A stretch of DNA of 12,017 bases. It comes from CAYGHG01 sp964349515. Its GTDB lineage: Bacteria; Oederibacteriota; PGYV01; CAYGHG01. The stretch spans positions 1 through 12,017 of the forward strand of contig CAYGHG010000081.1 in NCBI GenBank assembly GCA_964349515.1. The letters run 5' to 3'. The position numbers were made by a program, and so were the translations under genes. This document shows positions 5,530-12,017 of this stretch, piece by piece (position 1 is the stretch's first letter; each line of letters opens with the position of its first letter). The notes under the pieces are model-generated. The model saw only the letters and a program-made list of their open reading frames with translations. It did no database searches and had not been told where the DNA came from.

Positions 5530-5558
5530 TTGACTTTTTGTACCTGCGGGACTAAAAT
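5530..5558 (+). promoter_or_regulatory. Promoter of the exported-protein operon
   Basis: TTGACT (5530-5535) and TAAAAT (5553-5558) have the ideal 17-nt spacing, each with one mismatch to consensus. The expected start near 5565 leaves a leader of about 32 nt with GGAGGA (5587-5592) before the GTG at 5597. Confidence 0.6.
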
Positions 5559-5596
5559 GATTACATTAATTTTTAACCGAACATACGGAGGAAAAC

Positions 5597-7444
5597 GTGA
5601 AAAAGATTGTAACTGCATTATCCCTTATTTTGATTACCGTCTTACCTTTATTTTCCCAAACACCGGAGCTCGGCTACATGGCTTTCGTATCCATGCGCGA
5701 CGGCCATGAGCAGATTTATGTCATGAGCGAGGATGCATCCATACAGACAAGGATTACAAACCTTACCGGTTATGCTTTCTGCAGCCCAAAGATTTCTCCT
5801 GACGGCTCGCAGATAGCGGCAGTAGGCTACAAGCAGGCAAATGAGGGGCGCGGCGGGAACGCTGATATTTATGTAATGGACATTGACGGCTTAAACCTTA
5901 AAAGAATAACAGAGGGCGGTTATGATAATGAATGCCCGGAGTGGATGCCGGGAGGCAGCCGCATATTGTTTGCCTCGAAAAAGAGCGGGAAATGGGCGCT
6001 TTATACCGTTGATAAGTCAGGCAAAGATTTGAGGCAGTTAACAGGCGGGGACTTTGACGATTTTAACCCTGCGTTGTCGCCTGACGGAAAAACAATAGCG
6101 TTTGAGAGCAATAAAGCTGAGGAAAATAAACCGCGTGTATATTCGGAAAATGAATCTGAAGAGTCAGGTGAGTATGAGGAGTGGGACGAGTACAGCGTGC
6201 CTGACGGTGTTAAAGTCGAATACGTGAATTCCGGGTCAAGCCAGATATATGTAATGGACATTGAAGGAAAAAACAGGAAGCGTCTTACAAATCACGGCGA
6301 AAAGATGACAAAACCGTTTTGGCACCCTGACGGCAGCAAACTGTATTACTTTGAATGGTATGATAGAAACATGCAAGCCATGAAAATGAACCCTGACGGC
6401 ACCGGTAAAGAACAGACAGGGCTCTTGATGGAAAACGGATATGACGGGCCTGTGGCATGGGTAATAGGCGGCAGGATTCCCGTATTCAGCGTATGGGACA
6501 AAGAAGGCAGGAGGAGGAATCTTCACGGCCTTAATAAAAATCTGGAGCCTGTATCACCGGTATTTATAACAGCATCTGATAACTACGACGCGTGTGCATT
6601 GCCGCTGTCCGCTCCGGACAAGAAACTTTTTACAAGGAAAACAGCTGAAAGATACGAAAAAGAAGGCATGATAACCTTTTCCACGCGCCGCGACGGCGAA
6701 GGCGTGGATGTTTATGTCATGACGCCTGACGGCAGCCTGCAGAGAAAACTCACATCAGACAATTCATCCATTGGGGCTTCTTTGTCATATGACCGCAAAA
6801 AAATATATTATGTTGGCGATGCGCCGGGGCGGGTTGACGCCGTAAACCAGATATATGTCATGAACGCTGACGGAACTGAAAAGAAACAGCTGACTTTCGA
6901 GCCTATGTATCATAATCATGTTGATGTCTCGCCGGACGGAGAAAAACTGCTGGTTATTTCCGGCGAGGAGGGTAAAACGAACGACATATATGTGATGAAC
7001 AAGGATGGAAGCGGAAAATTAAAACTGACTGAAGATGAATACTACGAATCAGACCCCAAGTGGTCACCTGACGGAAAACGCATAGTTTTCTCGAGGCACA
7101 AAGATAAAAGAAACAGGGTGTTTGTGATGGACGCTGACGGAAAAAATCAGAAGCAGATTTCCAATACCGGCGACAATGACGATACTCCGTGCTGGTCGCC
7201 TGACGGGGCGCTGATATTGTTTGAAAGTGAATGCGTGCTCATGACGGTCAGGCCTGATGGTACGGAACTAAAGGAAATCAAATGCCCTGTAAAGGCAGAG
7301 GAGCCCTGTTATTCGCCGGAGGGCAAAAAAATAGCCTTTAAAAAGTATTCAAGTGAAGAGATATATGTGGTGAACGCGGATGGAAGCAGCCCCGTTGACA
7401 TAACAAACAGCTGGACCGTGTCCTACGACCCCTGTTGGCGGTGA
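5597..7444 (+). CDS. Exported TolB/PD40-type beta-propeller protein (two tandem propellers)
   Basis: The 615-residue protein begins with a Sec signal peptide: MKKIV, then a hydrophobic run to about residue 21. The rest is about eleven PD40/WD40-like repeats, each with an 'IYVMD.DG.N...LT' strand pair followed by 'SPDG..I.F'. Five repeats lie in residues about 28-310 and six in about 350-615, suggesting two adjacent propellers of five to six blades. An acidic insert rich in Glu (around 180-210, ENESEESGEYEEWDEY) sits between repeats 3 and 4. TolB, with one six-bladed propeller, binds Pal and colicins, but this protein lacks TolB's N-terminal domain, so it is not TolB itself. It probably acts as a periplasmic or surface binding scaffold. 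The GTG start has GGAGGA upstream. It is the first gene of the likely operon to 11309. Confidence 0.8.
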   Translation: MKKIVTALSLILITVLPLFSQTPELGYMAFVSMRDGHEQIYVMSEDASIQTRITNLTGYAFCSPKISPDGSQIAAVGYKQANEGRGGNADIYVMDIDGLNLKRITEGGYDNECPEWMPGGSRILFASKKSGKWALYTVDKSGKDLRQLTGGDFDDFNPALSPDGKTIAFESNKAEENKPRVYSENESEESGEYEEWDEYSVPDGVKVEYVNSGSSQIYVMDIEGKNRKRLTNHGEKMTKPFWHPDGSKLYYFEWYDRNMQAMKMNPDGTGKEQTGLLMENGYDGPVAWVIGGRIPVFSVWDKEGRRRNLHGLNKNLEPVSPVFITASDNYDACALPLSAPDKKLFTRKTAERYEKEGMITFSTRRDGEGVDVYVMTPDGSLQRKLTSDNSSIGASLSYDRKKIYYVGDAPGRVDAVNQIYVMNADGTEKKQLTFEPMYHNHVDVSPDGEKLLVISGEEGKTNDIYVMNKDGSGKLKLTEDEYYESDPKWSPDGKRIVFSRHKDKRNRVFVMDADGKNQKQISNTGDNDDTPCWSPDGALILFESECVLMTVRPDGTELKEIKCPVKAEEPCYSPEGKKIAFKKYSSEEIYVVNADGSSPVDITNSWTVSYDPCWR

Positions 7445-7448
7445 AAAA

Positions 7449-8867
7449 GTGAAGAGTATTTTGCTTATATTGGTGTTTTGCGGGTTATTTGTTTCGACAG
7501 CATTCTCGTACAACTACAGTGTTTCCGTGGAACTACCTGCGGGCGTGCTGAAACTGCTTCCTGAAAAGCCGGATATTTTGTCGGCGGTCAGTGCGGACTT
7601 AAACGGCGACAAAAAATCTGATTACGCTGTGATTATTCAGTCAAAACCAACTGACAGCCCAAGCAAAGCCGAAGAGGAGAAATCCGGCACAGAAGGAAGG
7701 CGGCTTCGTGAATTTTATGTTATTACCGCAAATGAGGCCGGTTATGAGATTGCGGCAAAGACAAAACAGGCTGTGCTATGCTCTGACTGTGGATCAGAGG
7801 GCAGGGATTCTTTTCTGGAAATAAAAGCGCTTACAAAAACTTTTACAATACTGCATAAGTTCAATGATTCCGAGGGCGGCGCATGGGGTATTGCCTCCAA
7901 ATTCGGGTATTCAAGGCGGGACAATAAGTGGCAGCTTACATATTTTTCTGCGGCAGGCATTGAACTAAAGCCCGATGATTTCGGGCTGATAAACCTGGAA
8001 GATTTTGACATTGATTTTTTTATGGCTTCCGGGCAGGTGCAGGCGCGGCCTGACAGCGGTGACAAGAAACATATCGCTGATAGAGAAATACTCTTTACGG
8101 AAAACGGCGCTGCTTTCGCGGTAATGCCGGATGAGACGGGATTGCGGTATCTGGCCGGGGACAGGTATTACCGAAAGATAATCCTGCCGTGTCTTTCCGC
8201 GGACAGAAAACAGATAGCATTCATAAGAAACAACGACATGTATGTAATGGATTCGGACGGGCGCAACGAAAAAAAACTTTTCCGGGATGTGTTAAAAATA
8301 TCGAGGTATAATTACGAAAGCGAGGGCACCATCTATTCGATGGACTGGTCGCCTGACGGCAGGTGGTTTGCCCTTACAGGGCTGAAGAGCAACATGTATT
8401 ATGACAAAGGTTATTTTTATCTCAGGGGTTATGACGGCGTTACAAAAGCGGCAAAGGAATACGGCCGTGATGACTCCATAAAATCGCCATGCTTTTCACC
8501 TGACTCTTCAAAACTGGCTTATTACCGCGGGACAACAATCACGGTGATGGATATTAAAACAGGCACGGAAAAAGAGCTGTGCGAGGTCAAAGGCAGGGCC
8601 GGAATTACATGGTCAAAAGACGGAAACAGGATATTGACCGCTGTTGAGGGCGGTTACGGTATAATAGATGTAAACAACTGCAATGTGCGGGTCGTTAAAT
8701 GCAGGGGTTCTTTCGGTTATGGCAGGCTGTACTGGTCAGACGATGAAAAAAATGCGCTCTATTATACTTCTAATTACATTTTCACGACACCGCTTAATGA
8801 CGGCGCGGATATGAAGACAGTCGCAGGGCCGTCGTACGGCGGGCTGATAGACGGGCTGGCATGGTAA
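7449..8867 (+). CDS. Exported protein: VCBS-like N-terminal domain plus PD40 propeller
   Basis: The 472-residue protein starts with a signal peptide (MKSILLILVFCGLFVSTAFS). Residues about 28-200 form a VCBS/FG-GAP-like domain with an apparent calcium loop D50-LNGD-KKSD58 (SADLNGDKKSDYAVI), a conserved AVLCSDCG Cys pair, and FGYSRRDNKWQLTYF near its end. Residues about 250-472 hold PD40 repeats such as NDMYVMDSDGRNEKKLF, DWSPDGRWFALT and FSPDSSKLAYY. The N-terminal domain is clearly paralogous to that of the next gene, including the closing 'LKP.DFGLINLE.FD'. The GTG start follows the upstream stop by 4 nt, with GGCGGTGA as ribosome binding site. A periplasmic location is likely; the ligand and role are unknown. 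Confidence 0.75.
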   Translation: MKSILLILVFCGLFVSTAFSYNYSVSVELPAGVLKLLPEKPDILSAVSADLNGDKKSDYAVIIQSKPTDSPSKAEEEKSGTEGRRLREFYVITANEAGYEIAAKTKQAVLCSDCGSEGRDSFLEIKALTKTFTILHKFNDSEGGAWGIASKFGYSRRDNKWQLTYFSAAGIELKPDDFGLINLEDFDIDFFMASGQVQARPDSGDKKHIADREILFTENGAAFAVMPDETGLRYLAGDRYYRKIILPCLSADRKQIAFIRNNDMYVMDSDGRNEKKLFRDVLKISRYNYESEGTIYSMDWSPDGRWFALTGLKSNMYYDKGYFYLRGYDGVTKAAKEYGRDDSIKSPCFSPDSSKLAYYRGTTITVMDIKTGTEKELCEVKGRAGITWSKDGNRILTAVEGGYGIIDVNNCNVRVVKCRGSFGYGRLYWSDDEKNALYYTSNYIFTTPLNDGADMKTVAGPSYGGLIDGLAW

Positions 8868-8908
8868 GACAATTAAAATATGCAATTTACAAACAGGGAG
8901 ATGAAAAC

Positions 8909-10390
8909 GTGAAAAAATTTAAGATATTTATGGCGGTTAGTGCGATGTTGACAGTTACTTCGGCGGTGTACGCGCTGATGGGCGATGACGTGGAACGAGG
9001 CAGGGTTGACATGCCGGAGGCTGCGCAGAAACTGCTGCCTGACAATGGCAGCATACTTACGTCTGTCACGGCTGATCTTGACGGCGACGGGTCATCTGAT
9101 TTTCTTATAGCTTTTGAGTACCTTGATGCTGTCCGGGAGCTGATTATAGTGGTAAATAACGCAGGCAAATATAAAATTGCCGCAAGAAGCAAAAGGGCGG
9201 TACTCTGCGCCGAGTGTGGCGGGGTTTATGGCGACCCTTTTGTGAGGATTTGGGCGGAGAAGAAGAAATTTGGAGTGGACCATTTTGGAGGCTCTAACTG
9301 GAAGTGGTCCAATAATTCCGTTTTCGGATACTCCCGCAGGGATAACAGGTGGCAGCTTGTAGATTTTCAGTCTGCGAATTACGATCTTGATGCAAACGTG
9401 GAATCCGAGGAACTAAAACCCGCTGATTTCGGGCTTATTAATCTTGAGGAGTTTGACCTTAACGGCTACATGGACGGCAATGGCATAAGTCCTGTGCCTG
9501 ACGAGACTCAGGTGGCAATAAACGAAGAAAAAACAGCGGTTGCGGAAACACAGACTGCGGTTGTGGTGAGCAGTTACACGCCGACCCCTATTCCCACATA
9601 TGTTTACAAAAAGGCTGAAGAACTTAAACACAGAGAAATGATAAAAATACCGGGTGCGACATTTACTCAGACAGACGGGACATCATCTTTTCAGCACACA
9701 TTGTCAGGTTATTCCATAGGCAAATATCCTGTTACTTATGAACTGTGGTATGTTGTAAAAAAATGGGCGGAGAAGAAGGGGTACGTTTTTCATTCCGCGG
9801 GTGCGGGCAAATGGTACGGTCAGAATGAGCTTCCCGTGAAAGATTCAAAGGGCCCGGTGATAGGCGTTAACAGGCGTGATGCGATAGTATGGTGTAACGC
9901 ATACAGCGAGATGGTGAAAAAGAAACCTGTGTATTTTTCTGACGCCGGATTTAAGAATCCGATAAAGTCCTCTGCGCCGGGAAACTATGCAAGCAGTGAG
10001 AATAACACTCCGGGCAGTTTTGACAGCCCTTATGTGAACCGGCAGGCAGATGGTTACAGGCTGCCGACCGAAGGCGAGTGGTCGTATGCAATTACATATA
10101 TTAATGGTAAGGAATGGGCGCAGCCGGATGCGGAGGGAAACAGTAAAAACGGGTTAGGTGTAGTATATGTGCGTGCCCAGGTATCGGAATGGCTGTGGGA
10201 TTCGCACGCGCCATATCCGCAGGCTGAACAGAAAGATTACATGGGGCCGGACACGGGCGGCGCGCGAGTACTGCGCGGCGGGCCTGACCCTGTGGACTTT
10301 CGGCAGAAGGCAAATAAGCTGGGAACCAGGCTCAGGGTATACCCGCTGGCGGGATCTTACCTGAACGGTTTCCGCGTTGCGTCAAAATAA
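8909..10390 (+). CDS. Exported protein: VCBS-like N-terminal domain plus SUMF1/FGE-like domain
   Basis: From the GTG at 8909 the product has 493 residues and begins with a signal peptide (MKKFKIFMAVSAMLTVTSAV). This start has AGGGAG at 8895-8900; the upstream ATG 8861 would place 16 residues before the signal and overlap the previous gene. Residues about 34-200 are the VCBS-like domain with ADLDGDGSSD and VLCAECGGVYGDPF plus GGSNWKWS. A Thr/Pro-rich linker (about 215-240) follows. Residues about 245-493 form a SUMF1/formylglycine-generating-enzyme-type fold: YSIGKYPVTYELW, GYRLPTEGEWSYA, VSEWLWD, ARVLRGG and NGFRVASK. The cysteine pair that FGE uses near the C-terminus is absent, so sulfatase activation is unlikely and a binding or structural role fits better. 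Confidence 0.78.
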   Translation: MKKFKIFMAVSAMLTVTSAVYALMGDDVERGRVDMPEAAQKLLPDNGSILTSVTADLDGDGSSDFLIAFEYLDAVRELIIVVNNAGKYKIAARSKRAVLCAECGGVYGDPFVRIWAEKKKFGVDHFGGSNWKWSNNSVFGYSRRDNRWQLVDFQSANYDLDANVESEELKPADFGLINLEEFDLNGYMDGNGISPVPDETQVAINEEKTAVAETQTAVVVSSYTPTPIPTYVYKKAEELKHREMIKIPGATFTQTDGTSSFQHTLSGYSIGKYPVTYELWYVVKKWAEKKGYVFHSAGAGKWYGQNELPVKDSKGPVIGVNRRDAIVWCNAYSEMVKKKPVYFSDAGFKNPIKSSAPGNYASSENNTPGSFDSPYVNRQADGYRLPTEGEWSYAITYINGKEWAQPDAEGNSKNGLGVVYVRAQVSEWLWDSHAPYPQAEQKDYMGPDTGGARVLRGGPDPVDFRQKANKLGTRLRVYPLAGSYLNGFRVASK

Positions 10391-10406
10391 ATCAGGGAGG
10401 AAACAG

Positions 10407-11102
10407 ATGAAGATTAAGTGGCTGATGATCTTGGTTTTAATTGTTTTTTCGGCGGTACTTCACGCGGCTGACGACAAACGTTTTATTATTGTAAATGGTG
10501 ACGCGGATGTGAGTGTGGTACCTGACAGGATAGTGCTTTCTTTCGGGGTGAACTCTGAAGGAAAAGAACTGGAAGCTGTTAAAAAGGATAATGATACAAA
10601 AATAAAGAAGGTAATAGAATCGCTTAAAAAGAACGGTATTGCCGAAAAGGAGATACAGGCGGCGCAGATGATGATAAACCAGAATTTTGACTACAGGGAC
10701 GGCAGGAAATTTCTGGGTTACTCGGTCGCAAGGAGGGTAACCGTAACACTGAATGACATTAAGATGTATGACAAGGTTGTCTCTGAAATAGTTTCGGCAG
10801 GCACAAACAACATGTATAACACGGAACTGCAGGTATCTGACAGGCGTAAATATAGCGACGAGGCAAGGGCGCTGGCGCTGAAGGCGGCAAAAGAAAAGGC
10901 CGCGGCAATGGCGGCGGTTCTCGGCACCAGGGCAGGGCAGGTACTTGAAATACAGGAAACAGGCACACCGTGGGAGGGCAGGTTTTACGGCGCGGCAAAT
11001 GTAATGGCAGAGAGAGGCGCCGGAGGCAGCGGCGAGGGAACCATGACGCCCGGGGAAATAAAGATAAGGGCATCTGTCACGGTAAAGTTTGAGCTTAAGT
11101 GA
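10407..11102 (+). CDS. SIMPL/DUF541 domain periplasmic protein
   Basis: The 231-residue protein has a signal peptide with a probable Ala-x-Ala-like cut after HA (residue 20) and then a SIMPL domain over nearly its whole length. Family marks are INVNGDAD-type opening (here IIVNGDADVSVVPDRIVLSFGV), FLGYSVARRVTVTL in the middle, the helix ARALALKAAKEKAAAMAAVL, and a final strand with ASVTVKFEL. Members form oligomeric rings; some are linked to oxidative stress resistance or IRAK-related signalling in animals, and in bacteria the role is usually unknown. The ATG is preceded by AGGGAGG (10394-10400). It follows the SUMF1-type gene by 16 nt, so it is in the same operon. Confidence 0.85.
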   Translation: MKIKWLMILVLIVFSAVLHAADDKRFIIVNGDADVSVVPDRIVLSFGVNSEGKELEAVKKDNDTKIKKVIESLKKNGIAEKEIQAAQMMINQNFDYRDGRKFLGYSVARRVTVTLNDIKMYDKVVSEIVSAGTNNMYNTELQVSDRRKYSDEARALALKAAKEKAAAMAAVLGTRAGQVLEIQETGTPWEGRFYGAANVMAERGAGGSGEGTMTPGEIKIRASVTVKFELK

Positions 11103-11108
11103 TTGCTT

Positions 11109-11309
11109 ATGAACTGCACGCTTTGCGGAAAAGAGATAGAAAATTATAACGTTGAATTTCACAGATTTGAACCGGATAAAGATAAAACTGCCGATATCTG
11201 CCCTAATTGCGCGGATAAATTTCTGAAATGGCAGGGCAGGAAATTTGCAGCGCTATTTCCGACTGCTGCGATGAAGAAAAGGTACGGGAGCGGGAACCTC
11301 AGTAAGTAA
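11109..11309 (+). CDS. Small zinc-ribbon protein
   Basis: The 66-residue protein has two Cys-x-x-Cys knuckles (C3/C6 in MNCTLCGKE and C31/C34 in DICPNCADKF), the pattern of a single zinc ribbon, followed by a basic tail WQGRKFAALFPTAAMKKRYG. No other domain is present. ATG 11109 is used because the first knuckle follows it directly; an in-frame TTG at 11103 is possible. The upstream stop is 6 nt away, so it is probably translated with the SIMPL gene, although it has no signal peptide and is probably cytoplasmic. Its 3' end overlaps the opposing HNH gene. A nucleic-acid or protein contact role is plausible but not shown. Confidence 0.6.
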   Translation: MNCTLCGKEIENYNVEFHRFEPDKDKTADICPNCADKFLKWQGRKFAALFPTAAMKKRYGSGNLSK

Positions 11310-11619
11310 AATCCCTGCCTTTTTTTGTCCTTGTGCTTATGGGGTTTTTCTGTTTTGCCGCGAATTTCGCGAACTTGATTATCTTTTCATCTTCCTTGAG
11401 TTTGTCAAGCGTGTTCAGGTTGTCCGCGAGTTCCTTTGGTTCGTGTAGTTTATGAATGGCGTTGTGGCAGTCAACGCAGACCATGACGTGCTCGTCGAAC
11501 TGCTCCTGTGTAAAGCGACGCTTGTACCAGTTTTCCTTTTGCAGGGTCGTGGGTATGAAGTGGTGGCTTACAAGGTGAAGCTCCCGGCCGCACAGAGGGC
11601 ACTGCCCGATGTTTTCCAT
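11299..11619 (-). CDS. HNH-type zinc protein (possible HNH endonuclease)
   Basis: The 106-residue protein has CPLC (C7/C10), then SHHFIPTTL (H19-H20), then VCVDCHNAIHKL (C48, C51, H52, N53, H56). This is the order of an HNH nuclease with a structural zinc held by two CxxC pairs and the H...N...H catalytic set. The C-terminal half is charged and helical (LADNLNTLDKLKEDEKIIKF). HNH domains cut DNA in many contexts such as restriction, homing and repair, but short stand-alone proteins like this are common and untested. The ATG follows AAAGGA (complement of 11626-11631). It lies 15 nt after the STAS-like gene, forming a two-gene operon that converges on the plus-strand genes. Confidence 0.72.
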   Translation of the reverse strand: MENIGQCPLCGRELHLVSHHFIPTTLQKENWYKRRFTQEQFDEHVMVCVDCHNAIHKLHEPKELADNLNTLDKLKEDEKIIKFAKFAAKQKNPISTRTKKGRDFTY

Positions 11620-11634
11620 TATGAGTCCTTTCGT

Positions 11635-12009
11635 TTAATTTTTTAAGTTCAGTTCCGCCAGAAAATCAAGCGCTTCCTGCAGATTGTCCTTAGTAACAAG
11701 ATTTTTACGGCGGGTTACCATGATGAAACCGTCGTAGAGCGTGCGCTGAAGCCCTTCAATGCCGGTCATGACGGTCATTTTTATGTGGGGCTTGTTGCCC
11801 TCTGTGAATTTTTTTAACATCTTCATTATTTCCGGGTTGAAGTGCCCGTTTTTTACGTCGGCAATGCAGCAAAGCGACCCCAAAGGTTCTTTTCTGATAA
11901 TAGGCGCTGCTTCCGCTATTTTTTCCGCGAGTTCTGCCGTATTATTACTTGCAAGAGCTATGTGAAAAACTCTTACTCCTTTGTGTTCTATCCATTTGCA
12001 GTATTTCAT
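11635..12009 (-). CDS. STAS/SEC14-like protein
   Basis: This 124-residue soluble protein opens with MKYCKWIEHKGVRVFHIALA and has a strand SLCCIADVKNGHFNPE, equivalent to the core strand of STAS/SEC14-type proteins, then MTVMTGIEGLQRTLYDGFI and a final helix with LQEALDFLAEL. It resembles the protein at 4978-5346 in fold order more than in sequence. The ATG is 8 nt from the window edge, so its ribosome binding site and promoter are only partly visible. It is the first visible gene of the minus-strand pair with the HNH protein. Function unknown; the fold call is moderate. Confidence 0.5.
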   Translation of the reverse strand: MKYCKWIEHKGVRVFHIALASNNTAELAEKIAEAAPIIRKEPLGSLCCIADVKNGHFNPEIMKMLKKFTEGNKPHIKMTVMTGIEGLQRTLYDGFIMVTRRKNLVTKDNLQEALDFLAELNLKN

Positions 12010-12017
12010 TGCAGGCC

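Noticed and set aside
10437..11162. Minus-strand open frame of 241 codons opposite the SIMPL gene
   Set aside because: Cys/Tyr/Arg-rich low-plausibility protein that shadows a clear SIMPL reading frame.
1..12017. CRISPR arrays, tRNA, rRNA or insertion sequences
   Set aside because: No regularly spaced direct repeats, cloverleaf-type sequences, rRNA-like conserved stretches or transposase frames were found on reading the window.

Overview
The window looks like a chromosomal segment of an uncultured diderm (Gram-negative-type) bacterium of moderate GC content. Signs of this are several exported proteins with Sec signal peptides, TolB/PD40-type propellers and a SIMPL protein of the periplasmic type, frequent GTG starts, AGGAGG-type ribosome binding sites and sigma70-like TTGACA/TATAAT promoters. 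The phylum cannot be fixed from the sequence alone.

Region 1 (1-1171): the 3' end of a class I SAM-dependent methyltransferase, cut by the window edge, is followed by a compact type II toxin-antitoxin pair. A Phd/YefM-like antitoxin (586-855) overlaps a RelE/ParE-like toxin (842-1171). Their promoter (518-545) has a perfect inverted repeat across its -10 box, as expected for antitoxin autoregulation.

Region 2 (1256-4789): this is the most interesting part. A LexA-family repressor (1290-1907) is expressed from a consensus promoter whose -10 box lies inside a TTATAC-N5-GTATAA palindrome. The ATG sits where transcription should begin, so the mRNA is probably leaderless. Only 40 nt later on the same strand come darT (DNA ADP-ribosyltransferase toxin) and darG (macrodomain antitoxin), then a 70-aa unknown protein and a BRO-N protein with a DinD-like C-terminal half. 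DarT damages DNA, LexA senses DNA damage, and DinD is an SOS protein in E. coli. The cluster can therefore be read as a damage-responsive toxin/defence module, although co-transcription and LexA control are inferences.

Region 3 (4790-5596): palindromic intergenic repeats lie on both sides of a small STAS/SEC14-like gene (4978-5346). They are a 21-bp inverted pair and three copies of a CCCTCACCC-type repeat.

Region 4 (5597-11309): a likely five-gene operon behind a good promoter (5530-5558) encodes mostly exported proteins. These are a double PD40 beta-propeller, two proteins sharing a paralogous VCBS-like N-terminal domain joined to different C-terminal domains (PD40 propeller versus SUMF1/FGE-like fold), a SIMPL/DUF541 protein and a small zinc-ribbon protein. 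Together they suggest a cell-envelope or periplasmic function that cannot be named.

Region 5 (11299-12009, minus strand): a second STAS/SEC14-like protein precedes an HNH-type zinc protein. They converge on the plus-strand operon with an 11-nt overlap. No rRNA, tRNA, CRISPR array, insertion sequence or clear rho-independent terminator was seen.
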